Below are positions 7,261 through 15,874 of a stretch of DNA of 60,474 nucleotides, piece after piece. Positions within the stretch are counted from its first letter, which is position 1. Each line of letters starts with the position of its first letter. The notes under the pieces are model-generated. The model saw only the letters and a list, made by a program, of their open reading frames with translations, made no database searches and was not told the origin of the DNA. Source of the DNA: Beijerinckiaceae bacterium (GTDB lineage Bacteria; Pseudomonadota; Alphaproteobacteria; Rhizobiales; Beijerinckiaceae); the NCBI GenBank assembly GCA_947453155.1, contig CANGFE010000007.1:1-60474 (forward strand), in the 5' to 3' direction. The translations under genes and the position numbers were made by a program.

Positions 7261-8148
7261 ATGCGCAAGATGAGTGAAGCCATGCAGGCGCGCCTGCAGG
7301 GAGAGACCACGCATATGTGCAGCTGTTGGAAAATCCTGCGGCGCGACGGCGTGGTGCAGGGATTTACCGACCATGATGACCCGCTGGTCTTTGATGGCGT
7401 GACCTTTGCCGCCGATGGCGGTTTGCATATGCGCGGACAGGACGACCGGCTTGGCCTGACTGGCAGCAAAAGCGATGTGGGCGGTGCGCTGCTGCAATTT
7501 TCGATTGATGAAGCGGCGCTATCGAGCGGGGCTTATGACGGGGCGAGTGTCGAGACCTGGCTTGTCGATTGGTGTGATCCGAGCTTTCGTCTTCTGATGA
7601 ATGTCGAGGTGATGGGCGAGGTGCGTCGCGCCGATCATGTGTTTTCTGCTGACCTGCGCTCGCTGGCGCAAGTCTTCGAGCAGGAGACGGGTCGACGCTT
7701 CATGAAGACATGCAGCGCTGATCTGGGGGATGCGCATTGCGGGGTCAATCTCAATCAGCCGCGGTATTTGACGCAAGCCATTGTGCAATCCGTGCCCGAT
7801 GCCGCGCATCTGTCTGTCACGCTGACGGGTTTTGCGGATCGCTGGTTCACCAATGGGCAGTTGCGTGTTCTCAACGGTTCGCAGAAGGGGGCGCTGTGTC
7901 CGATCAAAGCGCACCGGCAAGAGGAGGATCGCGCGCAGATCGCATTGTGGACGCCGTTGACGCCAGCACTCGCCCCTAGCGACCAGATCGAATTGCGTGC
8001 TGGCTGCGACAAGAGTTTTGTGACCTGCTGCGCCAAATTTTCTAACCGCGTCAATTTTCGCGGCTTTCCGCATATTCCCGGCAATGATGTCTTGATGGCA
8101 GTGGCTTCCAAAGAAATTGTCATGGATGGCGGGAGCTTATTTTCATGA
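7261..8148 (+). CDS. GTA gp13-like baseplate hub protein (DUF2163)
   Basis: A 295-residue hub protein. The N-terminal half has the DUF2163 pattern (CWKILRRDGVVQGFTDHDD, VFDGVTFAADGG). The C-terminal half carries four cysteines arranged C-x8-C (CSADLGDAHC) and, about 90 residues later, C-x6-C (CDKSFVTC, with an extra C next to it), ending in NFRGFPHIPGND. The lambda tail-tip protein L binds a [4Fe-4S] cluster with similarly spaced cysteines, so an iron-sulphur site is likely. GAGGG is 7 bases before ATG 7261. The stop overlaps the next start (ATGA). Confidence 0.9.
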   Translation: MRKMSEAMQARLQGETTHMCSCWKILRRDGVVQGFTDHDDPLVFDGVTFAADGGLHMRGQDDRLGLTGSKSDVGGALLQFSIDEAALSSGAYDGASVETWLVDWCDPSFRLLMNVEVMGEVRRADHVFSADLRSLAQVFEQETGRRFMKTCSADLGDAHCGVNLNQPRYLTQAIVQSVPDAAHLSVTLTGFADRWFTNGQLRVLNGSQKGALCPIKAHRQEEDRAQIALWTPLTPALAPSDQIELRAGCDKSFVTCCAKFSNRVNFRGFPHIPGNDVLMAVASKEIVMDGGSLFS

Positions 8149-8579
8149 GCGCGCTGTCACGCCAGAAAATTGTCGATGTCGCGCGCGCATGGATCGGCAC
8201 GCCCTATTTGCATCAAGCCTCTTTGCAGCATGTGGGTTGCGATTGCTTGGGTCTATTGCGCGGTGTGTGGCGCGCATGTATCGGGCCGGAGCCCGAAGCG
8301 GCGCCGCCCTATACGCCCGATTGGGCGGAGGCGCAGGGTGAAGAGGCTTTGCTTGCTGCGGCTTTGCGCTGGTTTGATCCAGTAAGCGATGCGTTTCAGG
8401 CGGGCGATGTTTTGCTGTTTCGCTGGCGCGATGGTTTGCCGGCCAAACATGTCGGCCTTGCGACATCTGCGTCGACGATGATCCACGCGCATGACGGGGC
8501 TTGTGTGTGTGAGGTGAGCATCGGTGCCGCATGGCGGCGGCGCTTGGTGCAGGCTTTTTCTTTTCCCGATGTGAAGTGA
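8145..8579 (+). CDS. GTA gp14-like NlpC/P60 cell-wall peptidase
   Basis: A 144-residue NlpC/P60-fold peptidase that in GTAs and tailed phages opens peptidoglycan during DNA delivery. The N-terminal ARAWIGTPYLHQ precedes the catalytic Cys in VGCDCLGLLRGV; the catalytic His is in KHVGLAT, and a third polar residue in MIHAHDG. The start is coupled to the hub gene by ATGA. It keeps all catalytic residues despite the loss of other tail genes in this cluster. Confidence 0.9.
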   Translation: MSALSRQKIVDVARAWIGTPYLHQASLQHVGCDCLGLLRGVWRACIGPEPEAAPPYTPDWAEAQGEEALLAAALRWFDPVSDAFQAGDVLLFRWRDGLPAKHVGLATSASTMIHAHDGACVCEVSIGAAWRRRLVQAFSFPDVK

Positions 8580-8586
8580 GACCCCT

Positions 8587-11500
8587 ATGGCGACCTTGCT
8601 GCTGCAAAGTGCGATCGGCTCTGTCTCCCATGCTTTGGGCGGGCCTGTCGGTGCGCTGATCGGGAAAGCTTTGCCGAGTTTGTTGACACATTCGTTCGGT
8701 GCTTTGCTCGGCGAGCATAAGGTTGTCGAGGGACCGCGCCTCAGTCATCTGGCGTCGATGGCCTCCATGGAAGGCGCGCCGATCCCGCGTCTTTATGGGC
8801 GTGCACGGATCGGCGGGCAGATGATCTGGGCGACGCGTTTCATCGAAACGCAATCGCGCACGCGCATCGGCGGGTCGGGTGGCAAGAGCCAATTGGTCGG
8901 GGCGGGGGCGACTACGGACCAAGTGACTTATGCCTATGCGGCGAATTTTGCCGTTGGGCTGTGCGAGGGCGAGATTGCTTTCGTGCGGCGCATCTGGGCG
9001 GATGGCCAGGAGATTGATCGGACGCGTTTCACGCATCGGCTTTATACGGGCACGCATGACCAGATGCCTGATCCGCTGATTGTCGCCAAAGAGGGCGCGG
9101 ATCAGGCGCCCGCTTATCGCGGGCTCGCTTATCTTGTGTTTGAGAACTTTCCGCTGGCTGATTATGGCAATCGCATTCCGCAATTATCGTTTGAAATTGT
9201 GAAGCCCGTGTGCGGGCTGGCCAAAATGATCCGCGCGGTCAATCTTATTCCCGGTTCTTCCGAATATGCTTATTCGGTGGCGCCTTTGATGGCGGGGGCT
9301 GCAGGGGTCAGCCAATCGGAAAACCGCCACCAATTATGTGGTGAAAGCGATTGGTCGCTCTCGCTTGATGCTTTGCAGGCTTTGTGTCCCAACCTCAAAA
9401 ATGTGTCCTTGGTGGTATCATGGTTTGGCACCGATATGCAGGCAGGCGCGTGCCGCGTCGTGCCAGTTGTGGAATCGCGCGACAAGGAAGTGGCGGATGC
9501 GCCATGGTCTGTCGCAGGGCGCACGCGGAGCGATGCGCGGCTGGTGACGCAGATTGACGGCAAGCCCGCTTATGGCGGTACGCCGTCGGATGCCATTGTG
9601 CGCGCAGCCATTGCCGATCTCAAAAGCCGCGGATTGAATGTTCTCTTCTATCCGTTTGTCATGATGGATGTGCCGGGCTTTGGCTGGCGCGGCGAGATTA
9701 AGCCGCTCGCTCCTGAAAAGACGGCGGCGCTGGATGCTGAGATCGCATCCTTCTTCGGGGAAGACGGATCGGCCGAACGTTACCGTGCTTTTATTTTGCA
9801 TTATGCGCATATGTGTGTGGATGCGGGCGGGGTGGATGCCTTTTTGCTCGGCTCCGAATTGCGCGGGGTGACACGCGCGCTTGGTACGAATGGCTATGTC
9901 GCTCCCCCGGCTTTGCGGCGATTGGCGAAGGATGTGCGCGCGATTGTTGGGCCCAAGGTTAAACTCTCTTATAGTGCGGATTGGAGCGAATATGGCGCGC
10001 TGTCGCGCGATGGTGGCCAGACGTTGCATTTTCCGCTCGATGTTCTTTGGGCGGCTCCCGAAATAGATTTTATCGGCATTGATGCCTATTTTCCGTTTTC
10101 AGATTGGCGCGATGGCGAAGGCCATGCCGATCAGGCGCTCTCGGCCTCGATTTATGATCGGGACTATTTGCGTGACCGTCTGGGTGCTGGAGAAAATTAC
10201 GATTGGTTTTATGCCGATGATGCCGCGCGGCGGGGACAAAACCGCACGCCGATCACTGACGGGCTCGATAAGCCGTGGGTCTATCGCGCGAAAGATCTGG
10301 TGAGTTTCTGGACGCAGCCGCATGTGCAGCGTGTGCAAGGTGCTGAGAGTGCTGCAACGCCATGGGTGCCGTGTTCGAAGCCGATCTGGCTTGTTGAGAT
10401 CGGCTGTCCTGCTATTTCCTATGGCAGCAATGCGCCCAATATTTTTCCAGATGCGAAAGTCGCCTTGCAAAATCTGCCGCCTTTTTCGGATGGGGCGCGC
10501 GATGATTTGATGCAAATCCGCGCTCTGGAGGCGATCATCGCGCGGTTTGACCCGCGCAGCGCTTTTCATCGGGCAGGAGATAATCCGGTTGCCGCATCCG
10601 GTTTGCGCATGGTGGATCCCGACCGGCTTTACATCTGGGCTTGGGATGCGCGGCCCTTTCCGGCTTTTCCCATGTTGGGTCAGGTGTGGAGCGATGCGGA
10701 TAATTGGCACACGGGCCATTGGCTGAATGGGCGGCTAGAATCTGCGCCGCTCGATGATCTTGTGTCTGCGCTTGTGGGTGACATGACCGGAATCACGATT
10801 GATCCGCCCGCGATTGATGCTTTGGCGGAAGGTTATGTCATTGACCGTCCGCTGACGGCGCGGGGTGTTATTGAGCCTTTGTCGGCTTTCTTTGGTTTTG
10901 ATGCGCTGATTTCTGCCGGTGCCATTCATTTCCAGCAGCGCGATCGCGGGACGATTGTTGATCTGAGTCCTGATGATCTTGTGCTCGATGAGCAGGGCGC
11001 GCCTTTTACTTTGTTGCGCGCGCAAGACAGCGATTTACCGCATGAAGTGCATTTGGCCTTCACCAGTTCGGAATGGGATTATCGCCCCGCGAGCGCTTTG
11101 TCGCGGCGGTTGGAGGGCGCGACGCGGCGTCTGGCGGAAGGCGAGGTGGCGCTGGTGACGCATACGGCTGCGGCGCAATCTGCGGCCGATATATGGTTGC
11201 GCGATCTCTGGGTGGCGCGCGAGCGCATTTCCTTCATTCTGCGCCCCGGTTTTGTTGGATTGGAAGTGGGTGATGTGATCCGCCTGCCGATTGCGGGCAC
11301 GCCGCGACTGTTCCGTATTTTGAAGATTGTTGAACAGGGCGCACGCAAAGTGGAAGCGCGGGCGGTTGATCTGTCGATCTTCGATCATCATGTGCCACGA
11401 AGGCCTGAATCGAGCCTGTCGGCGCCAGTTTTGCCCGGGCCTCCGCGTGTCGAGATTCTCGATCTGGCACTGGCCCGCGACGATGTGCCGGTGTTGCAAT

Positions 11501-12369
11501 ATGCGGCGGCTTTTGCCGATCCATGGCCGGGCGCTTTGTCGCTTTATTTGCGCAACGGGGGCGGGTTCGACTTTTTCGGCAATGTGTCGCGCTGCGCGAT
11601 TTTGGGTGAAACACTGGACATTTTATCTGCCGGACCTTTGGGGCGGTTCGATCTCGCCAATTCTTTCCGCGTCGCTTTGCGCGGGGGTGCGCCATCGTCG
11701 GTGTCCGATGCCGATCTGTTGAACGGGCGCAATTTAATGGCCTTGCGCGGTGAGGATGGGCGTTGGGAGTTGATCGGTTTTGGGCGCGCTGATCTGGTTG
11801 ATACGGGCGTATGGAAAATCTCGCGTCTGTTGCGCGGGCTTGGTGCGCAGGAAGAGCTGGCCGCACGCTTTTTACCGGCGGGCGCCAAGGTTGTGATGGT
11901 GGATGACGCTCTCGTCCCTTTGGCGCAAGGATTGGATCGCCTCGGGATTGCGCAACATTTCCGTATTGGGCCGCAGAAGCGCGATTATGCGGATGGCTCG
12001 TATCTGGCATTTGAAGCGACGCCAGGTGCATTGAGCTTGCGGCCCTATGCGCCCGTGCGGGCGACAGCGCGGCGCAATGGCGAGGGTGTGCGCATTTTCT
12101 TCCTGCGCCGCACGCGGCGGAATGGCGACAATTGGGAAGGGCTCGAAGTTCCGCTGGCTGAAGATAGCGAGGCCTATGTGGTCGATGTGCTCTCGGGCGC
12201 CAATGTGAAGCGCAGTTTGTCGTCGAACACCACATCGGTGCTTTATTTGCCACAACAGGAAATAGCCGATTTCGGCGCGCCGCAGACCAGCCTGTCTGTG
12301 CGCATCGCGCAAGTGAGCCCTGCTGTGGGCCGCGGTTTTGATTTGCGTGTGACAATTCCCATTCTTTGA
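8587..12369 (+). CDS. GTA gp15-like baseplate 'megatron' / host-specificity protein
   Basis: At 1260 residues this is the largest gene of the cluster and the expected length for the GTA tail-tip protein. The N-terminus has a glycine-rich hydrophobic stretch (SAIGSVSHALGGPVGALIG) and the phage tail-tip pattern IPRLYGRARIGGQMIWATRF. A TIM-barrel-like region (about residues 330-730; LNVLFYPFVMMDVPG, EIDFIGIDAYFP, WLVEIGCPAI) corresponds to the GTA_TIM domain. Phage-tail domains with AADIWLRDLWVARE and GFVGLEVGDVIRLP follow. It should form the trimeric spike that contacts the recipient surface. No frameshift or internal stop was seen. Confidence 0.92.
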   Translation: MATLLLQSAIGSVSHALGGPVGALIGKALPSLLTHSFGALLGEHKVVEGPRLSHLASMASMEGAPIPRLYGRARIGGQMIWATRFIETQSRTRIGGSGGKSQLVGAGATTDQVTYAYAANFAVGLCEGEIAFVRRIWADGQEIDRTRFTHRLYTGTHDQMPDPLIVAKEGADQAPAYRGLAYLVFENFPLADYGNRIPQLSFEIVKPVCGLAKMIRAVNLIPGSSEYAYSVAPLMAGAAGVSQSENRHQLCGESDWSLSLDALQALCPNLKNVSLVVSWFGTDMQAGACRVVPVVESRDKEVADAPWSVAGRTRSDARLVTQIDGKPAYGGTPSDAIVRAAIADLKSRGLNVLFYPFVMMDVPGFGWRGEIKPLAPEKTAALDAEIASFFGEDGSAERYRAFILHYAHMCVDAGGVDAFLLGSELRGVTRALGTNGYVAPPALRRLAKDVRAIVGPKVKLSYSADWSEYGALSRDGGQTLHFPLDVLWAAPEIDFIGIDAYFPFSDWRDGEGHADQALSASIYDRDYLRDRLGAGENYDWFYADDAARRGQNRTPITDGLDKPWVYRAKDLVSFWTQPHVQRVQGAESAATPWVPCSKPIWLVEIGCPAISYGSNAPNIFPDAKVALQNLPPFSDGARDDLMQIRALEAIIARFDPRSAFHRAGDNPVAASGLRMVDPDRLYIWAWDARPFPAFPMLGQVWSDADNWHTGHWLNGRLESAPLDDLVSALVGDMTGITIDPPAIDALAEGYVIDRPLTARGVIEPLSAFFGFDALISAGAIHFQQRDRGTIVDLSPDDLVLDEQGAPFTLLRAQDSDLPHEVHLAFTSSEWDYRPASALSRRLEGATRRLAEGEVALVTHTAAAQSAADIWLRDLWVARERISFILRPGFVGLEVGDVIRLPIAGTPRLFRILKIVEQGARKVEARAVDLSIFDHHVPRRPESSLSAPVLPGPPRVEILDLALARDDVPVLQYAAAFADPWPGALSLYLRNGGGFDFFGNVSRCAILGETLDILSAGPLGRFDLANSFRVALRGGAPSSVSDADLLNGRNLMALRGEDGRWELIGFGRADLVDTGVWKISRLLRGLGAQEELAARFLPAGAKVVMVDDALVPLAQGLDRLGIAQHFRIGPQKRDYADGSYLAFEATPGALSLRPYAPVRATARRNGEGVRIFFLRRTRRNGDNWEGLEVPLAEDSEAYVVDVLSGANVKRSLSSNTTSVLYLPQQEIADFGAPQTSLSVRIAQVSPAVGRGFDLRVTIPIL

Positions 12370-12384
12370 CGAAAGATTTTTCTC

Positions 12385-14001
12385 ATGTCCGATACGACAC
12401 GGCTGAAACTGCCGCGGATTGATGCCGCGCAGTCGCAAAAGCACGTCACCCATAATGAAGCTTTGGAGATGCTGGATGCTTTGCTGCATCTCTCCGTGAG
12501 CGCGCGCAATGTGTCATCACCCCCGGCGACGACAGTAGAGGGGATGATCGTGATTGTGAGTGCGACAGCGCAGGGCGCCTTTGCGAGCCGCTCTTTGAAT
12601 GTGGCAGCCTTTGGTGACAATGCCTGGCGGTTTTATGTGCCGCGTCTTGGCTGGCGCGCTTATGTGGAGAATGAAGGCCTATTTTATGTCTTTGATGGTG
12701 CGGATTGGGTGCAACAACGCATTGATCTGCAGGATGTTCAGAATCTGCGTTATGCAGGAATTGGGACGAGCGCGGATGCGCAAAATCCATTTTCAGCCAA
12801 GCTCAATGCAGCTTTGTTCGCCGCCCGTTCGGCAGCTGAGGGCGGCACAGGTGATTTGCGTTTCACGCTTAATCGTTCGCAGAGCACGAATGTTGTCTCG
12901 CAGCTTTATCAATCCAATTGGTCGGGGCGTGCTGAAACCGGATTGATGGGCGATGATAAATATCGCATCAAAGTTTCGGCTGATGGGTCGGTTTGGAAAG
13001 ATGCGCTTTTTGCTGATCCGGCAACGGGGCGGGTGTTCTTTCCCAATGGTGCCAGTGATCTTGTCGCCTCTACGTCTGTGACGACTGGTACGCCTGCAGC
13101 ATTTTTTTTGAGTGCACCGATGCGGGGCGCTTTGCCGGACGGGGCCCTGTTCTGGATGGTGCCGCATGTGCCCAATGCGACGGCCTTGAATGTCGATCCG
13201 ACTTTGCAGATTGACCAGATTGATGCAGTGCCGCTTTCCTTAAAAGCTTTTGACGGCTCCACTTTGCCGCAAGGATGTCTGGAAGCTGGCAAGGCGATCG
13301 CGGTGCGCAAAAGTGGCGCTACTTATTTGGCGCAGGTTCCACGCTCTGTTCCCGCATTGCTTAATCTGGTTGAAGATGGCGGGCGTTTCGCAGGCAATCC
13401 AGAGCCAGTTTCTTGGGCGGTGGCAACTTATGCCGATGTGACGTGGATCACCAATCTGAATGGGGCGGTTCGCGCCAATTATGGCCTGGCGCGACCGGGG
13501 ACGACGCTTAATTCGAATATCGCCGATCTGTTGAATAAAATTCGTCCCACGGCTGCGCAGGCTTCGGGGTCCGAGTTTTTTGTCCAGCAGGTAACGGCTG
13601 GCACGGGGGTGACTTTGCCAGTGACGGTGCAATCGACATTGTACTATCCGGTCTTGTCGAGCGTGCGCAATGTTGGGCGCGGTATTACGGCGGGTGCTTA
13701 TTTCCGTGTTCTGTCGGGCAGTGTTGTGCTGGCCAGCAGCGAGACCATTCCGCGCCTACTGATTGATGGTGTGGCGCATAATATTGCGGCTGATACTCCG
13801 GCGCGTCTTTTCAATGCGGCGTCAGGTTGGAAACATTTGCAAATGTGGCTCACGCCCGCCAACGGATCAACGACATCGCTGTGGCCGATCCGCGCGACAC
13901 CGGGCACGATCTTGCTTTTTGCTCTGCCCAGTATCGTGCAGGGGCTTGAGACGATCCCTTGGGACATTGGCTCCATGCCATCTTATCGCGTGTGGAGATA
14001 G
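12385..14001 (+). CDS. DUF2793 protein, probable GTA tail fibre or receptor-binding subunit
   Basis: A 538-residue protein starting with the DUF2793 signature (LKLPRIDAAQSQKHVTHNEA and ALLHLSVSARN), a domain found in tail-fibre genes downstream of gp15 homologues. The rest is beta-rich with many Gly, Thr, Ser and Asn residues, such as LRFTLNRSQSTNVVSQLYQ and the C-terminal VTLPVTVQSTLYYPVLSSV, as in receptor-binding tips. It follows gp15 by 15 bases and is followed by the endolysin 3 bases later. Receptor is unknown. Fibre regions usually diverge fast, so close relatives may match only over the first third. Confidence 0.8.
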   Translation: MSDTTRLKLPRIDAAQSQKHVTHNEALEMLDALLHLSVSARNVSSPPATTVEGMIVIVSATAQGAFASRSLNVAAFGDNAWRFYVPRLGWRAYVENEGLFYVFDGADWVQQRIDLQDVQNLRYAGIGTSADAQNPFSAKLNAALFAARSAAEGGTGDLRFTLNRSQSTNVVSQLYQSNWSGRAETGLMGDDKYRIKVSADGSVWKDALFADPATGRVFFPNGASDLVASTSVTTGTPAAFFLSAPMRGALPDGALFWMVPHVPNATALNVDPTLQIDQIDAVPLSLKAFDGSTLPQGCLEAGKAIAVRKSGATYLAQVPRSVPALLNLVEDGGRFAGNPEPVSWAVATYADVTWITNLNGAVRANYGLARPGTTLNSNIADLLNKIRPTAAQASGSEFFVQQVTAGTGVTLPVTVQSTLYYPVLSSVRNVGRGITAGAYFRVLSGSVVLASSETIPRLLIDGVAHNIAADTPARLFNAASGWKHLQMWLTPANGSTTSLWPIRATPGTILLFALPSIVQGLETIPWDIGSMPSYRVWR

Positions 14002-14004
14002 GCC

Positions 14005-14793
14005 ATGGCACAGCGCAATTGGCAGGCCAGCCTCACGGCCATTCTCAATGAAGAAGGCGGTTTTGCCGATAATCCGGGTGATCCGGGTGGCGCGACCAAT
14101 ATGGGCATCACGCGCAAGACTTTGTCTGCTTGGCGCGGCGAGCCTGTGTCGCGTGACGATGTGATGATGCTTGAGAAGAATGAGGCAGCGCGCATCTATC
14201 GTGAAAAATTTTGGATGGCCATTGCGGGCGATGATCTGCCGGGGGGACTCGATCTCGTTTTGTTTGACGATGCTGTGATGTCAGGGCCGCGCACGGCGAT
14301 CCGCGATTTGCAACATGCTTTGGGTGTGGGTGTCGATGGCGTGATGGGCCCGGTCACAAGCGCAGCTCTTGTGGCGCAGCCTGTGACGGAGATCATTTCT
14401 TTGCTGCAGACCGAGCGGCTCGCACGGCTCAAATCTCTTCCCCATTTTGCGCTGTTTGGTCGCGGTTGGTCGCGGCGCCTGCAGCGCATTGAGCGGCAAG
14501 CCAAAGCGCTTGCCAAAATCGCGCGGGTGCAAAATCCCGTGCCACCCGCGGCCCCGACAGAGGCCGCACAGAAAGGACAAAACCGCATGAGTGAGACACA
14601 ACAGGACACCAAACCTTTTTGGGCTTCGCAGACCATCTGGTCATCTATTGCGGTGATCGGCTCTTCGGTCACGGGGGCTCTGCTTGCCTGGAAGGGCAAT
14701 GACATTGCGGGCTTTGGGGCGGCGCTGACGGCGCTTTTGGGCGGGGTCAATGCCATTGTGGGCCGCGTGCGCGCCTCAACCCCCATCGCCTAA
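14005..14793 (+). CDS. GH108-type endolysin (N-acetylmuramidase) fused to a holin-like membrane segment
   Basis: A 262-residue protein. Residues about 8-100 carry the GH108 signature with the catalytic Glu in LNEEGGFADNPGDPGG and ATNMGITRKTLSAW; a peptidoglycan-binding-like region with LQHALGVGVDGVMGPVTSAA follows to about 165. After a Pro/Ala-rich linker, residues 195-262 contain two hydrophobic segments (IWSSIAVIGSSVTGALLAW and IAGFGAALTALLGGVNAIV), like a two-span holin. Lysis protein of the GTA or phage type. An internal ATG with its own Shine-Dalgarno allows separate production of the membrane part (see 14587-14793). Confidence 0.9.
   Translation: MAQRNWQASLTAILNEEGGFADNPGDPGGATNMGITRKTLSAWRGEPVSRDDVMMLEKNEAARIYREKFWMAIAGDDLPGGLDLVLFDDAVMSGPRTAIRDLQHALGVGVDGVMGPVTSAALVAQPVTEIISLLQTERLARLKSLPHFALFGRGWSRRLQRIERQAKALAKIARVQNPVPPAAPTEAAQKGQNRMSETQQDTKPFWASQTIWSSIAVIGSSVTGALLAWKGNDIAGFGAALTALLGGVNAIVGRVRASTPIA
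14587..14793 (+). CDS. Nested holin-like protein from an internal in-frame start
   Basis: Within the endolysin gene, AAAGGA at 14572-14577 stands nine bases before ATG 14587, in frame. Translation from here would give a 68-residue protein beginning MSETQQDTKPFW with two predicted membrane spans and the last loop carrying a basic end (GRVRAS). This is the architecture of small phage holins. Separate holin genes beside a GH108 muramidase are common, so this may be a holin gene whose upstream stop was lost, leaving both products possible. Sequence evidence is the internal ribosome site and the topology; expression is inferred. Confidence 0.5.
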   Translation: MSETQQDTKPFWASQTIWSSIAVIGSSVTGALLAWKGNDIAGFGAALTALLGGVNAIVGRVRASTPIA

Positions 14794-14800
14794 AGGCGAT
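14785..14800 (+). terminator. Weak hairpin over the end of the GTA cluster
   Basis: ATCGCC-TAAA-GGCGAT forms a six-pair GC-rich stem with the endolysin stop codon in its loop. Only two T residues follow, so it is at most a weak intrinsic terminator or a 3'-end stabiliser. Confidence 0.3.
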
Positions 14801-14871
14801 TTGCGGGCGGGGTGGGCTTGGGGTTAGACCTGTTCATCCGGGGTTCACCGGAGCTGTGGCAGGTTTTTTCC

Positions 14872-15201
14872 ATGGGAACGATGCTGACAATGGTGGCTAT
14901 CACGGCCACGCTCGCCACACCTGCTGCCGCGCAAGCGGAGCGGGTGCGCGCCTGCTTGTCCCCGCAAGAGACCCGCGAGAGCGTGGTCGCGTATCAATTG
15001 CACGAGCCGCTCACTTTGCTGCGCGATGCGGCGCGTGAAACCCGCGCCGAGCCGCTGAATTCGCGTCTGTGTCGCTGGAACGAACAATTCGTCTATGAAA
15101 TGTCGCTGCTGCGCCGAGATGGGCGCGTGTTGCGCGTCTTTGTCGATGCGGCGTCGGGCAATAAATTGCCCGCGCGCGAGACATCAGGGCAGGGACGCTA
15201 A
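14872..15201 (+). CDS. Small periplasmic PepSY-like protein, FeuN-like
   Basis: A 109-residue protein with a short signal peptide (about residues 1-22, ending PAAAQA). The mature part has two cysteines (residues 28 and 67) likely joined by a disulphide, and ends with YEMSLLRRDGRVLRVFVDAA, the core of a PepSY fold. It lies 4 bases upstream of an OmpR-type regulator and its kinase. In Sinorhizobium meliloti the small periplasmic protein FeuN, encoded with feuPQ, inhibits the kinase FeuQ; order, export and size agree with that role here. The start at 14872 is one of three nearby ATGs; 14881 and 14890 are alternatives. Confidence 0.65.
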   Translation: MGTMLTMVAITATLATPAAAQAERVRACLSPQETRESVVAYQLHEPLTLLRDAARETRAEPLNSRLCRWNEQFVYEMSLLRRDGRVLRVFVDAASGNKLPARETSGQGR

Positions 15202-15205
15202 AGAC

Positions 15206-15874
15206 ATGCGCCTGCTCGTGGTGGAGGACGACAAGGATATCAATCGCCAGCTCGTCAGCGCGCTGGAACAGGCGGGCTATGCGGTCGATAGCGCGCATGA
15301 TGGCGAGCAAGGCTGGTTCTTGGGCGATACAGAACCTTATGACGCCGTTGTGCTCGACATTGGCTTGCCGAAAAAAGATGGGCTCTCGGTGCTTGAAGAA
15401 TGGCGCCGCGCTGGACGCACCATGCCTGTGCTGATTTTGACGGCGCGCGATCGTTGGAGCGACAAGGTGCAGGGCTTTGATGCGGGCGCCGATGATTATG
15501 TAGCCAAACCGTTCCATATGGAAGAAGTGCTGGCGCGTCTGCGCGCTCTTCTGCGCCGTGCCACGGGCCATTCCACCAATGAATTGACCTGTGGCTCCGT
15601 GCGGCTCGACACCAAATCAGGACGTGTGGTGGTGGCTGGGCAAGCCGTGAAACTGACCTCGCATGAATATCGCCTGCTGGCTTATCTGATGCATCATATG
15701 GGGCGCATCGTTTCGCGCACGGAATTGGTCGAGCATCTTTACGATCAGGATTTTGATCGGGACTCGAATACGGTGGAAGTGTTCATCGGACGTTTGCGCA
15801 AGAAGCTCGGCGTTGATGTGATTGAAACTGTGCGTGGTCTTGGCTACCGGCTTGATCCGGATGCCGCGCCATGA
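15206..15874 (+). CDS. feuP: OmpR/PhoP-family response regulator, FeuP-like
   Basis: A 222-residue regulator. The receiver domain (1-120) has acidic pocket Asp8/Asp9, phospho-acceptor Asp51 in VVLDIGLPKKDG and Lys in DDYVAKPFHMEE. The winged-helix DNA-binding domain (about 125-218) includes LTSHEYRLLAYLMHH and VEVFIGRLRKKLGVDVIETV with RGLGYRL. The stop overlaps the kinase start by ATGA. Length and the LYDQDFDRDSNTVEVF stretch fit FeuP of the Rhizobiales, a PhoP relative controlling envelope and export genes. The symbol rests on pattern and neighbourhood, not on a database comparison. Confidence 0.72.
   Translation: MRLLVVEDDKDINRQLVSALEQAGYAVDSAHDGEQGWFLGDTEPYDAVVLDIGLPKKDGLSVLEEWRRAGRTMPVLILTARDRWSDKVQGFDAGADDYVAKPFHMEEVLARLRALLRRATGHSTNELTCGSVRLDTKSGRVVVAGQAVKLTSHEYRLLAYLMHHMGRIVSRTELVEHLYDQDFDRDSNTVEVFIGRLRKKLGVDVIETVRGLGYRLDPDAAP

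Noticed and set aside
8143..9183. Minus-strand frame of 346 codons opposite gp14/gp15.
   Set aside because: Antisense to two coupled, recognised genes; no domain and no ribosome site.
1..15000. A complete active prophage covering the phage-like genes.
   Set aside because: No integrase, excisionase, replication or repressor genes, no attachment-site repeats, and the order and families follow GTA clusters.
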